From positions 1 through 64,000 of the forward strand of contig NZ_ANBD01000161.1 in assembly GCF_000341005.1 (NCBI RefSeq): 64,000 nt of DNA, read 5' to 3'. The stretch's first letter is position 1, and the number at the start of each line of letters is the position of its first letter. Below are positions 7,763 to 16,120 of the stretch, piece by piece. The position numbers were made by a program, and so were the translations under genes. Under the pieces are notes generated by a model, which saw only the letters and a program-made list of their open reading frames with translations, searched no databases and was not told the DNA's origin. The stretch is from Nocardiopsis alkaliphila YIM 80379. GTDB lineage: Bacteria; Actinomycetota; Actinomycetes; Streptosporangiales; Streptosporangiaceae.

Positions 7763-8287
7763 GTGTCGGACTCCACGGGTCAGCCCACCGCGCGGCTGAA
7801 CACCTCCAAGGGAACCATCGTCGTCAAGCTGTTCGAGGAGCAGGCACCCGAGACGGTCGCCAACTTCATCGGCCTGGCCGATGGCTCCAAACAGTGGATG
7901 GGCCCCGCCACGGGCAAGCCGTCCAACAACAGTCTCTACGAAGGCACGATCTTCCACCGTGTCATCGACGGCTTCATGATCCAGGGTGGCGACCCGCTGG
8001 GCACCGGTCGTGGTGGCCCGGGTTACACCTTCAAGGACGAGATCCACCCGAGCCTGCGTTTCGACCGCCCGTTCCTGTTGGCCATGGCCAACGCCGGCCC
8101 GGGCACCAACGGTTCGCAGTTCTTCATCACCGTCACCGAGCCCAACTGGCTCGACGGCCGCCACACCATCTTCGGTGAGGTGGTCGAGGGTGCTGACGTC
8201 GTCACCGCGATCAGCAAGGTCGACACCGACGCTCAGGACCGTCCGCGTGAGGACGTGGTGGTCAACAGCGTCGAGGTCACCCGCTAG
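7763..8287 (+). CDS. ppiA: Peptidyl-prolyl cis-trans isomerase, cyclophilin type
   Basis: A 174-residue cyclophilin catalysing proline cis-trans isomerisation in protein folding. The core signatures are present: FHRVIDGFMIQGGDP (catalytic Arg in FHR), MANAGPGTNGSQFFIT and W-L-D-G-x-HTIFGEV. There is no signal peptide, so it is cytoplasmic. GTG start; GAAAGG lies about 10 bases upstream. The order ppiA-rhomboid-crgA matches the conserved near-origin order of actinobacteria (Rv0009 onward in M. tuberculosis). Confidence 0.93.
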   Translation: MSDSTGQPTARLNTSKGTIVVKLFEEQAPETVANFIGLADGSKQWMGPATGKPSNNSLYEGTIFHRVIDGFMIQGGDPLGTGRGGPGYTFKDEIHPSLRFDRPFLLAMANAGPGTNGSQFFITVTEPNWLDGRHTIFGEVVEGADVVTAISKVDTDAQDRPREDVVVNSVEVTR

Positions 8288-8306
8288 AAGGAGTGAACAG
8301 CCGCCC

Positions 8307-9206
8307 ATGGCCGCATATCCCCCGCCCCCTGGGGCCTCCTCGGACCCTGGAACACCGCGCACCTGTTACCGGCACACCGATCGGGAGACCGGTGTCGGTT
8401 GCACCCGGTGTGGAAACCCGATCTGTCCCGACTGCATGGTCGAGGCGTCCGTCGGGTTCCAGTGTCCGTCCTGCGTCGCGGAGGGGAACCGCGGGGTGCG
8501 GTCCGGCCGGACCACCTTCGGGGGCAAGGTCGTCGTCAAGCCGTACGTGAGCTGGACCATCCTGGTCATGATGGTGGTCGGTTTCGTCCTCCAACTGGGT
8601 ACCTCCGACCCCATCGGTCAGGCCACGAGGTCGCCGTTGGTCTCGATGTTCAGCATGTGGGGGGCCGGTGCCGTCCTCTACGGTGAGTGGTACCGGCTCA
8701 TCACCGCGGCCTTCCTGCACGGCGGGATCTTCCACCTGCTGTTCAACGGGTACGCGATGTTCATCCTGGGGCCGCAACTGGAACGGTGGCTGGGCCATGG
8801 GCGGTTCCTCGCCCTGTGGATCCTGGGTGCCCTGTCCGGTTCGGTGCTCAGTCTCATCGCCGCGCCCGCCCAACCGTCGGTGGGTGCTTCCGGTGCGATC
8901 TTCGCCCTCTTCGGCGCGGTGTTCGTGATCGGCCGAAGCCTGCGGCTGGACATGCGGATGATCATGGTCCTGCTGGTACTCAACCTCGGGATCACCTTCC
9001 TGGTCCCCGCCATCTCTTGGACCGCGCACATCGGGGGTCTGGTCGGGGGTCTGGTGATCGGTGCGATCTTCGCCCACCTGCCGGGACGATCCGTCAAAGG
9101 GGCGCGTCGCACCGTGGTGCACACGTTGCTTCTCGCGGCCTTCGCCGTCTTGTTGGTGATCCTGTCTCTGACGGGTCCACGGCTGTGGGGGCTCTTCCTC
9201 GGCTGA
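8307..9206 (+). CDS. Rhomboid-family intramembrane serine protease
   Basis: A 299-residue protease. The N-terminal 55 residues hold a Cys/His cluster resembling a B-box zinc finger (CYRHTD, CTRCGNPICPDC, CPSC). Six or so membrane segments follow. The catalytic serine sits in GASG (VGASGAIFALFG) and the histidine in HIGGLVGG, with the L1-loop H-x2-F-N motif seen as HLLFNGYAM. ATG at 8307 follows ppiA by 19 bases, and AAGGAG near 8288 serves as ribosome site, so the two are probably cotranscribed. Substrates unknown. Confidence 0.9.
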   Translation: MAAYPPPPGASSDPGTPRTCYRHTDRETGVGCTRCGNPICPDCMVEASVGFQCPSCVAEGNRGVRSGRTTFGGKVVVKPYVSWTILVMMVVGFVLQLGTSDPIGQATRSPLVSMFSMWGAGAVLYGEWYRLITAAFLHGGIFHLLFNGYAMFILGPQLERWLGHGRFLALWILGALSGSVLSLIAAPAQPSVGASGAIFALFGAVFVIGRSLRLDMRMIMVLLVLNLGITFLVPAISWTAHIGGLVGGLVIGAIFAHLPGRSVKGARRTVVHTLLLAAFAVLLVILSLTGPRLWGLFLG

Positions 9207-9223
9207 ACCCGCTCGTACTCATC

Positions 9224-9256
9224 AGGCCCCCGGGACCGCAGGTTCCGGGGGCCTTC
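9224..9256 (+). terminator. Terminator after the rhomboid gene
   Basis: A 14-bp stem (AGGCCCCCGGGACC with GGTTCCGGGGGCCT, one G-T pair) around GCA, followed by TTCG. Confidence 0.75.
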
Positions 9257-9295
9257 GCATGCCTCAGGCGATGACGGGTCCGAACACACGAACAG

Positions 9296-9320
9296 AGTCG
9301 TCCACGGGCCGTGGACGACT
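9296..9320 (-). terminator. Hairpin downstream of crgA
   Basis: The inverted repeat AGTCGTCCAC/GTGGACGACT around a short GC loop lies 25 bases past the crgA stop codon and probably ends its transcript. Confidence 0.6.
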
Positions 9321-9345
9321 TCGTGGCCGGCTCAGGGGTGGGAGG

Positions 9346-9600
9346 TCAGTGCCAGCGTGTCGACAGGATGACGGCGATGATGATGCCGCTGAATCCGATC
9401 AGCAGGTTCCAGTTGTGCAAGTCCTGCATGTACGGGACGTAGGAGCCCGCGATGTAGTAGACGCCGATCCAGAGGATGCCCAGGATGAAGAAGCCCAGCA
9501 TCGTCGGCACCAGCCAGCGAGGACTGACCTTCGGCTGCTCTTTGGAAGGAGGCGGCGTGTAAACGGCCTTCTTCTTGCGATCGTTGCGGGACTTGGGCAC
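9346..9600 (-). CDS. crgA: Cell division protein CrgA
   Basis: An 84-residue protein of the CrgA/UPF0233 family. It has a basic N-terminus (MPKSRNDRKKKAVYTPPP) and two membrane helices (about 30-50 and 65-81) separated by a short loop with NWNLLIGF, ending in TRWH. In Streptomyces and Mycobacterium CrgA helps place FtsZ and recruits FtsI and other divisome proteins. It lies directly next to pknB; in many actinobacteria DUF881, sortase or pabA/trpG genes separate the two, and they are absent here. Confidence 0.95.
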   Translation of the reverse strand: MPKSRNDRKKKAVYTPPPSKEQPKVSPRWLVPTMLGFFILGILWIGVYYIAGSYVPYMQDLHNWNLLIGFSGIIIAVILSTRWH

Positions 9601-9825
9601 GGTCGCTGCTCCAGGATGTGGGGCGGTCGGAAAACGAATCCTCAGTCTATGCCCAGGGCGGTGCGGGCGTCACCGTCGGGAAGGTCCCGAAAACCCAACG
9701 GTCCCGTATACACGCCGAGGGCCGCACCCGATCATGAACCGGACCTCGGGAGCGGAACCGATTTCTCGGTCCAACTTCCGGGAAGCGGTGCGATCAGGGG
9801 TGCGGCCCCCGGTACACGTCTTCGA

Positions 9826-11628
9826 TCAACGGCGAGGAAGGACGAAGCCATCCTCCGGCGGTCCCGGCGGCCCGGGCACCTCCGGGTCCGTTGGCGGCTC
9901 CGGATCGGTGGGCGGCTCCGGAACGGTGGGTTCCTCGGGTTCGGTGGGCTCCTCCTCCGGGGCGGTCGCGAGGGTCACGGTCACCGTGGTACCCGCGTTC
10001 ACGGTCTGGCCGGCCGAGGGAGACTGGTCGATGACGGTGTTCTCGGCTGCGTCCGCGCTCTCCTGCTCTTGGAACTCGGCGTTCAGGCCGGCCTGGTCGA
10101 GAGCGTTCTGCGCCTGGTCGCGGTTCATGTTCTGCAGGTCCGGCACCGTCACCTGGTCGGGCCCTGAAGAGATGTGCAAGGTGATCTCCTCGTCCGGAGC
10201 GACCTCGTTGCCCGCGGAGGGATCGGTGCCGATCGCGTTGCCCTGGGCCACCGTTTCGTGTGCCCTGGACTCGGTGGTGACGTTCTCGAAACCGGCGTCC
10301 CTCAGGGTGGTCTGTGCCTCGGACTCGCTCTGTCCGTCGACGCTGGGGATCTCCAGCGCGTCGGGGCCGGAGGAGACCACGATGGTGATCGAGCCGTCGA
10401 CCGGGGTCTGGACCCCCGCTGCGGGGTCGGTCTCGATGACCGTGCCCTCTTCGACGTCCTCATCGGCCTGGGTGTCGATGGTGACGTTCTCGAAGCCCGC
10501 GCTCCCCAGCTCCGACTCGGCCTCTTCCTGGGACATACCGGCCACGTCGGGGACGGCGACCTCCTCGATGTCCGGGCCGCCTAGGTTCATCAGGAAGAAG
10601 ACCAGGCCGATCGAGGCGATGACGCCGAGAGCGAGTAGGACCCACAGGGCCGTCTTTCCGGCACCGCCCTTCTTCTCGTCCTGGTAGTCGTCGTAATCGT
10701 CATAGTCGCCGTAGGGATCGTTCGCTGCCGGAGGCAGGGCCGTGGTCGCCCCGGCCGCCGCCATCGCCATGGTGCCCGCCTGGGTGGGCATACCGGCCAG
10801 GCCACGCTGGATGTCGGCGCGCATCTCCGCGGCGTTCTGGTAGCGCTCCTCGCGGTCCTTGGTCATCGCGCGAAGGGTGATGTCCTCCAACCACTCCGGG
10901 ACCTGCGGATCCACCTCGGACGGTGGGACCGGGTCCTCACGGACGTGCTGGTAGGCGATGGAGACGGGAGAATCACCGGTGAAGGGAGGACGGCTGGTGA
11001 GAAGCTCGTACAACACGCACCCGGTGGAGTAGATGTCACTGCGCGGGTCCACGCGTTCCCCGCGCGCCTGCTCCGGAGACAGGTACTGGGCGGTACCGAT
11101 GACCTGTGACGTTTGCGTCATCGTCGCCTGGTCGTCGCTCATGGACCGCGCGATACCGAAGTCCATCACCTTGACATCGGCGTTACGGGTCAACATGACG
11201 TTCGCCGGCTTGATGTCCCGGTGCACGATCCCGTTGTCGTGGCTGTATTCGAGCGCCTTGAGGATGCCGTCGACGAGTTCCGCCGAACGTTCCGGAAGCA
11301 ACTTGCGATCGTCGTCGAGAAGTTCCTTGAGGGTTCGACCGTCCACGTACTCCATGACGATGTACGGGAGAGAGACCCCGTCGACCATGTCCTCGCCGGT
11401 GTCGTACACCGCGATGATCGCCGGATGGTTCAGGGAGGCCGCGGACTGTGCCTCCCGACGGAACCTCGCCTGGAAGACGTGGTCGCGGGCCAGGTCGTGT
11501 CGGAGCGTCTTGACCGCCACGAGACGGTCCAGTCGTAGGTCACGTGCGCGGTGTACCTCGGCCATGCCACCGCGCCCGACAACCGTGTCGAGTTCGTAGC
11601 GTCCGCCGAGGAGCCGGGGCTGGGACAT
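9826..11628 (-). CDS. pknB: Serine/threonine kinase PknB with PASTA domains
   Basis: A 600-residue membrane receptor kinase. Residues 1-275 are the kinase domain: glycine loop GRGGMAEV (18-25), Lys40 in AVK, catalytic HRDIKPAN with Asp138, DFG at 156-158 and an activation loop with three threonines (ATMTQT). A juxtamembrane Asp/Tyr-rich stretch leads to one membrane helix (about 329-351). Three extracellular PASTA repeats follow (about 357-560), then an acidic proline-rich tail. PASTA domains bind muropeptides and lipid II, and the kinase controls wall synthesis. It is last in the fhaA-pknB operon, 95 bases after pknA. Confidence 0.95.
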   Translation of the reverse strand: MSQPRLLGGRYELDTVVGRGGMAEVHRARDLRLDRLVAVKTLRHDLARDHVFQARFRREAQSAASLNHPAIIAVYDTGEDMVDGVSLPYIVMEYVDGRTLKELLDDDRKLLPERSAELVDGILKALEYSHDNGIVHRDIKPANVMLTRNADVKVMDFGIARSMSDDQATMTQTSQVIGTAQYLSPEQARGERVDPRSDIYSTGCVLYELLTSRPPFTGDSPVSIAYQHVREDPVPPSEVDPQVPEWLEDITLRAMTKDREERYQNAAEMRADIQRGLAGMPTQAGTMAMAAAGATTALPPAANDPYGDYDDYDDYQDEKKGGAGKTALWVLLALGVIASIGLVFFLMNLGGPDIEEVAVPDVAGMSQEEAESELGSAGFENVTIDTQADEDVEEGTVIETDPAAGVQTPVDGSITIVVSSGPDALEIPSVDGQSESEAQTTLRDAGFENVTTESRAHETVAQGNAIGTDPSAGNEVAPDEEITLHISSGPDQVTVPDLQNMNRDQAQNALDQAGLNAEFQEQESADAAENTVIDQSPSAGQTVNAGTTVTVTLATAPEEEPTEPEEPTVPEPPTDPEPPTDPEVPGPPGPPEDGFVLPRR

Positions 11629-11723
11629 GTCGTGTACTAATCCTCGTGTCTTCCGGTACCGGCCGGCAGGCCGATACCTAACCTGAGCGTTTCTCGCTCA
11701 TTGCATGGTCACGGCTCGTGGTC

Positions 11724-13247
11724 TCAGTTTCCTCCGTCGGACGAGCCCCCACCCCCGCCCCCGTTACCGCCACCGTTACCCGGAGGCGTGCCGGGGTTCT
11801 CGTCGCCGCCGCCACCGCCATCGCCGCCGCCATCGCCACCACCGTCTCCGGGATTCTCACCACCACCGGGTTCCTCTTCCACTGGACCATCGGTGCCGTC
11901 GTCCTCGGGCTGGTCGGGTTCGGACTCACCCTCACCGGGCTCGAGGCTTTCGGTGTCCTCCCAGTGCTGCGGCGGTGGCGTCCACTCGGGGACCTGTGGG
12001 TTCGGGGCTTGGGGCTCCGGCTCCTCGGCCTCCTTCGGCTCTTCGCTCGGGGTAGGAGAAGGGGACTCGTTCGTGACCGCGGGCGGGTTGCTGTTGTTGA
12101 CCGGCTCGTTGTCGTTGTTGCCCATCATGAACCCGGCCACCGCGGCACCCGCGATCAGGACGGTCGCGGCGACGGCCGCGAGCACGACCGGAGCCTTGAC
12201 CCGACTCCCGGATCCCGGTGCTTCCACGCGCTCAACGGGGGCGCCACCCTGAACAGGGGGGACGGCGTTCTGCCCGGTGGTTCCGTGCACCTGGTTCGAA
12301 GCGCCGCTGAGCGGGCCGGTGTCCGGAACGGTACCGACCACCCGGGTCTGCGCCATGCCGTCGAAACCGGTGGATGGAGTGGGTGGACCGGTACCCGCGT
12401 TGGACCGGATCACCGCGGCCAGGTGCGCGACCTCACCGGCGGAAGCAGGTCGGTCCTCGGGGTCCTTCTCCAACAGTGAGAAGACGAGGTCGTCGATGTC
12501 GGTCGGCACGTGTTCGGGCAACGAAGGCGGGTCGTCACGAGTGTGCGCCAGGGCCAGTGCCACCGGGCTGTCCCCGGTGAAGGGCGGCTGGCCGGCCAGA
12601 CACTCGTAGGCCACCACACCCAGCGCGTACAGGTCCGAGGCCGCGCTGGCGGGACGTCCCGAAGCCTGCTCCGGCGAGATGTACTGGGCCGTGCCCATGA
12701 CCATGCCGGTCTGGGTGAGGGTGACCGACATGTCTCCACGGGCGATACCGAAGTCGGTCAGCTTCAACCGACCGTCCTCGGTCACCAGGAGGTTGCCCGG
12801 CTTGATGTCACGGTGCACCACACCACGGGCGTGTGCCGCGGCCAGGGCCTTGGCGGCTTGGCACACGAAGTCGAGGGTTTGATCGGCGCTCAACCGCCCC
12901 TGCTCCCGCAACACCTGGGAGAGGGGTTCGCTGTCCACCAATTCCATGATCAGGAAGGCGCGCCCGTCCTCCTCGCCGTAGTCGTAGACCTGGGCGATAC
13001 CCGGATGGGACAGGCCGGCGGTGATCCGCCCCTCGGTGCGGAAGCGTTCACGCGCCGTCGGCTCGGCCATCTGGGCCGGATGCAGCAACTTCACCGCCAC
13101 CGAGCGGTTGAGCAGGGTGTCGGTCGCCCGCCACACGGTGCCCATACCACCGGAGCCGATCTGCTCTTCCAAGCGGTAACGGTCGCTCAGAACGGCCCCG
13201 GTGAGATCACCGGGACCGTTTCGAGAAGACGGTTCGTAGGCGTTCAC
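11724..13247 (-). CDS. pknA: Serine/threonine kinase PknA-like
   Basis: A 507-residue kinase with glycine loop GSGGMGTV, Lys53 in AVK, HRDIKPGN (Asp147), DFGIAR and GTAQYISPEQ. One membrane helix lies near residues 348-372 (VLAAVAATVLIAGAAVAGFMMG). The outer part has no PASTA repeats; it is Pro/Glu-rich and ends in an extreme Gly/Asp/Pro low-complexity tail (from about residue 445). Position between pbpA and pknB and domain layout identify it. It regulates polar growth and division together with PknB. Its start overlaps the pbpA stop, so translation is probably coupled. Confidence 0.93.
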   Translation of the reverse strand: MNAYEPSSRNGPGDLTGAVLSDRYRLEEQIGSGGMGTVWRATDTLLNRSVAVKLLHPAQMAEPTARERFRTEGRITAGLSHPGIAQVYDYGEEDGRAFLIMELVDSEPLSQVLREQGRLSADQTLDFVCQAAKALAAAHARGVVHRDIKPGNLLVTEDGRLKLTDFGIARGDMSVTLTQTGMVMGTAQYISPEQASGRPASAASDLYALGVVAYECLAGQPPFTGDSPVALALAHTRDDPPSLPEHVPTDIDDLVFSLLEKDPEDRPASAGEVAHLAAVIRSNAGTGPPTPSTGFDGMAQTRVVGTVPDTGPLSGASNQVHGTTGQNAVPPVQGGAPVERVEAPGSGSRVKAPVVLAAVAATVLIAGAAVAGFMMGNNDNEPVNNSNPPAVTNESPSPTPSEEPKEAEEPEPQAPNPQVPEWTPPPQHWEDTESLEPGEGESEPDQPEDDGTDGPVEEEPGGGENPGDGGGDGGGDGGGGGDENPGTPPGNGGGNGGGGGGSSDGGN

Positions 13248-14713
13248 TACAGAACCACTGCCTCCATCATGTTGCGCGCGATCGGCGCGGCCAGGGAACC
13301 ACCGCTGCCGCCACCATGTTCGATGACGACCGCTACGGCGATCTGTGGGTCGTTGGCCGGAGCGAATCCGATGAACCAGTTGTGGGTCCCCAGGTCGCCA
13401 CCGGTCTCGGCGGTACCGGTCTTGCCAGCGACGTCCACACCTTGGATCGCGGCGTTGGTGCCGGACCCGTCCGGGCCGGTCACCAGGACCATCATGTCCG
13501 TCAGCGCGGACGCGGTGCTGGCGCTCGTGGCCTGGGAGTAGACCTCGGGTGTGGTCTGGGTGACGACGCTGCGGTCGGAGTCACGCACCGAGTCCACCAG
13601 GTACGGGCGCATGACCTCACCGGAGTTGGCCACACCGGCGGCGACCATCGCCATCTGCAGTGGAGTCGCCTCCACGTTGGATTGGCCGATGCCCGCGCGA
13701 CCCAGGATGTTTCGGTCCTCCTCGACCGGGGCCTTGCTCGGCGTCACTCTCAGCGGAACGGTCAACGGCTCCGCGTCCTCCCGCTCCTGGGGGACGAAAC
13801 CGAACGCTTCGGCCTGGTCGGCCAGAGCCTGGCCGCCCATTTCGATCGCCCAGTTCGCCATCGAGGTATTACAGGAGATCTGGATCGAATGCGCCAGGGT
13901 GTCGGGATCCCCACCGTTGCACGTACCGCCCGGAGTGGCGTTGGGCAGCGGCAGACCCAACTCCAGGACGTCCGGAGCGTCCATGGTGCTGTCCGGGCCC
14001 GCGTCCAGATGTTCCATGGCCGCGGCGGCGGTCACGATCTTGAACGTCGAACCCGGGGCGTAGCGTTCGTTGAGGGCTCGGTTGAGCAACGGCTGGTTCC
14101 CGTCGGCCTCCAACTCGCCATAGTTCTGCACGGCCTGCTCGCCCTCGGAAATGCTCACGACGTCGTTGGCGTCATAGGAGGGGTAGGAGACCGCGCCGAG
14201 GATGGCGCCGGTGTTCGGCTCGATGGCGACGGCGGCACCGTTCATGCCCAGGTCTTGGAAACCGTTGAACCCGGCCTTTTGCACCTCCGGGTCGATGGTC
14301 AACTCGACTCGTGCGCCCTCGGGCTCCCGACCGGTGATGATGTCGCGGAAGTTGCGTACCGCCAACCGGTCGTCGGTACCGTCCAACAGGCTGTTCTCGG
14401 TGCTCTCGATGCCGGAGGCGCCATAACTGCGGAAGGATCCGACCACCGGGGTGTACAACGGTCCGTCGGTGTACACCCGCTGGTAACGCGGTTGGTCGTT
14501 CTCACCGGAGACGTCCTCCGAATAGGCGACGTTCTCCCCACCGATGACGATCGGTCCCCGCTGCTCGGTGAGCCTCTCGGAGTACTGGCGTCGGTTCAGC
14601 GGATCGTCGCGGATGGCCTCGGCCTGGAAGCCCTGGATCCAGGTGAGCTGGAGCATCAGGACACCGAACAGGAGCATGGCGAAGACGCTGAGGCGTCGGA
14701 TGGGTGTGTTCAT
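13247..14713 (-). CDS. pbpA: Penicillin-binding protein PbpA (class B transpeptidase)
   Basis: A 488-residue class B PBP that cross-links peptidoglycan outside the membrane. A signal anchor covers residues 8-28 and a dimerisation/NTF2-like region follows. The penicillin-binding domain has the active-site S222-x-x-K225 (GSTFK), S280-C-N and K-T-G (VAGKTGTAE). Its partner glycosyltransferase is RodA, encoded just upstream with a 4-base overlap. The gene order rodA-pbpA-pknA-pknB is conserved in actinobacteria. Confidence 0.95.
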   Translation of the reverse strand: MNTPIRRLSVFAMLLFGVLMLQLTWIQGFQAEAIRDDPLNRRQYSERLTEQRGPIVIGGENVAYSEDVSGENDQPRYQRVYTDGPLYTPVVGSFRSYGASGIESTENSLLDGTDDRLAVRNFRDIITGREPEGARVELTIDPEVQKAGFNGFQDLGMNGAAVAIEPNTGAILGAVSYPSYDANDVVSISEGEQAVQNYGELEADGNQPLLNRALNERYAPGSTFKIVTAAAAMEHLDAGPDSTMDAPDVLELGLPLPNATPGGTCNGGDPDTLAHSIQISCNTSMANWAIEMGGQALADQAEAFGFVPQEREDAEPLTVPLRVTPSKAPVEEDRNILGRAGIGQSNVEATPLQMAMVAAGVANSGEVMRPYLVDSVRDSDRSVVTQTTPEVYSQATSASTASALTDMMVLVTGPDGSGTNAAIQGVDVAGKTGTAETGGDLGTHNWFIGFAPANDPQIAVAVVIEHGGGSGGSLAAPIARNMMEAVVL

Positions 14714-16116
14714 CGTCGGATCACCTGGGTGGCCCCCTCGTCCTGGATGGCCTGCGGGGCGGGTCGCCGTGCGTTGTCACTCATTCTGAGCAACAGGCCG
14801 ATCATGAGCCAACTGGCCATCAACGCCGATCCACCCGCTGCCAGGAAAGGCGTGGTCATACCGGTCAGGGGGATGGTGCGGGTCAGCCCGCCGAGCACCA
14901 CGAACACCTGGAAACACATGACGAAGGCGATGCCACTGGCCAGCATCTTGATGAACAGTTCTCGGGAGGCCAACGCCACGCGCATGCCACGTTGCACCAA
15001 GAGGAAGATCACGATCAAGATGGTCATGATTCCGGTGAGACCCAGGTCTTCGGCCAGGGAGGCGAAGATGAAGTCGCTGTCCGCGGCGAAGATGTGGTGC
15101 GCTTGGCCGCCACCGAATCCGGTGCCGAACAGACCGCCGTACGCCATGCCGATGATCCCCTGGACCAACTGCTGGCTACCGCCCAGACGTTCGTAGACCT
15201 CGGGCTCGAAGGCGTGGAACCAGATGTCCACGCGCTGACGGAAGTGCCAGAAGACCCGCATCGCCAGTGCGGCCGCACCGACGAACACGGTGACCCCGAT
15301 GATCACCCAGGACGAACGCTGGGTGGCCACGTACAGCATCGCCAGGAAGGTGCCGAAGAGCAACAGCGAGGTCCCGAGGTCCTTGGTGATGACCAGCAGA
15401 CCGATCGCCGCGACCCAGCCGACGACCATGGGCATGAAGTCACGAGCACGCGGTAGGTCCAGGATCTTGAACCTGCCGACCTTGATCGACTTGGCCGCCA
15501 GGGAGAGCACCTGGCGTTTGGTGACCAGATACGAGGACAGGAAGATCACCAAGGCGATCTTCGCGAACTCGGAGGGCTGCATCGTGAAGGGACCGACGCC
15601 GATCCATCGACGGGCGCCGTACTCGCTGATACCCAGACCGGGCACCATCGGCAGCGCGATCATGATGATCGCGACCAGGGCGCTGACGTAGGTGTAACGC
15701 TGCAGGACCCGCGGTTCCTTCAGGAAGAACAGCAAGGCGATGCACAGCACCATGCCGACCGCGGTCCACACCAGCTGCATACCGATGCCGGCGTGTTCGA
15801 TGTCGCCGGAGTCCGCCGCGTCCAGCCGCCAGATCATGGCGACACCGATGCCGTTGAGGAACAACGCGCACGGCAGGATCAACGGGTCCGCGTACGGGGC
15901 GATGAAGCGTAGGGCCACGTGGGTGGCCAGCGCCAGGGCGCCGAAGATGAGGCCGTACCCCCACGTCGCGCCCGGGACCTGACCGTTGAGGTTCAAGCCG
16001 GCGACCGCCATCGCACTCATCATGATGACGACGGTGAGAACGACCAACACCAGTTCGGCGTTGCGACGCTTGACCGGTGGCAGGGCGGTGGGAGCCTCAG
16101 AGGTGGTGGAGCTCAC
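14710..16116 (-). CDS. rodA: SEDS peptidoglycan glycosyltransferase RodA/FtsW family
   Basis: A 468-residue polytopic membrane protein of the SEDS family, polymerising lipid II into glycan strands with PbpA. About ten hydrophobic segments are visible. SEDS signatures include GARRWIGVGPFTMQPSEFAKIALVIFL, a large loop after GIIGMAYGGLFGTGFGGGQ and ADSDFIFASLAEDLG. Position between pstP and pbpA supports RodA rather than division-specific FtsW. The start codon lies 4 bases past the pstP stop. Confidence 0.94.
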   Translation of the reverse strand: MSSTTSEAPTALPPVKRRNAELVLVVLTVVIMMSAMAVAGLNLNGQVPGATWGYGLIFGALALATHVALRFIAPYADPLILPCALFLNGIGVAMIWRLDAADSGDIEHAGIGMQLVWTAVGMVLCIALLFFLKEPRVLQRYTYVSALVAIIMIALPMVPGLGISEYGARRWIGVGPFTMQPSEFAKIALVIFLSSYLVTKRQVLSLAAKSIKVGRFKILDLPRARDFMPMVVGWVAAIGLLVITKDLGTSLLLFGTFLAMLYVATQRSSWVIIGVTVFVGAAALAMRVFWHFRQRVDIWFHAFEPEVYERLGGSQQLVQGIIGMAYGGLFGTGFGGGQAHHIFAADSDFIFASLAEDLGLTGIMTILIVIFLLVQRGMRVALASRELFIKMLASGIAFVMCFQVFVVLGGLTRTIPLTGMTTPFLAAGGSALMASWLMIGLLLRMSDNARRPAPQAIQDEGATQVIRR

Positions 16117-16120
16117 AGGG

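Noticed and set aside
11724-11960. A CRISPR-like or tandem repeat array
   Set aside because: The repeats are short codon-level GGN/GAC repeats inside the pknA reading frame, with no spacers.
13316-15196. A 626-aa plus-strand open frame
   Set aside because: It is the antisense shadow of pbpA and rodA, both of which have all catalytic motifs.
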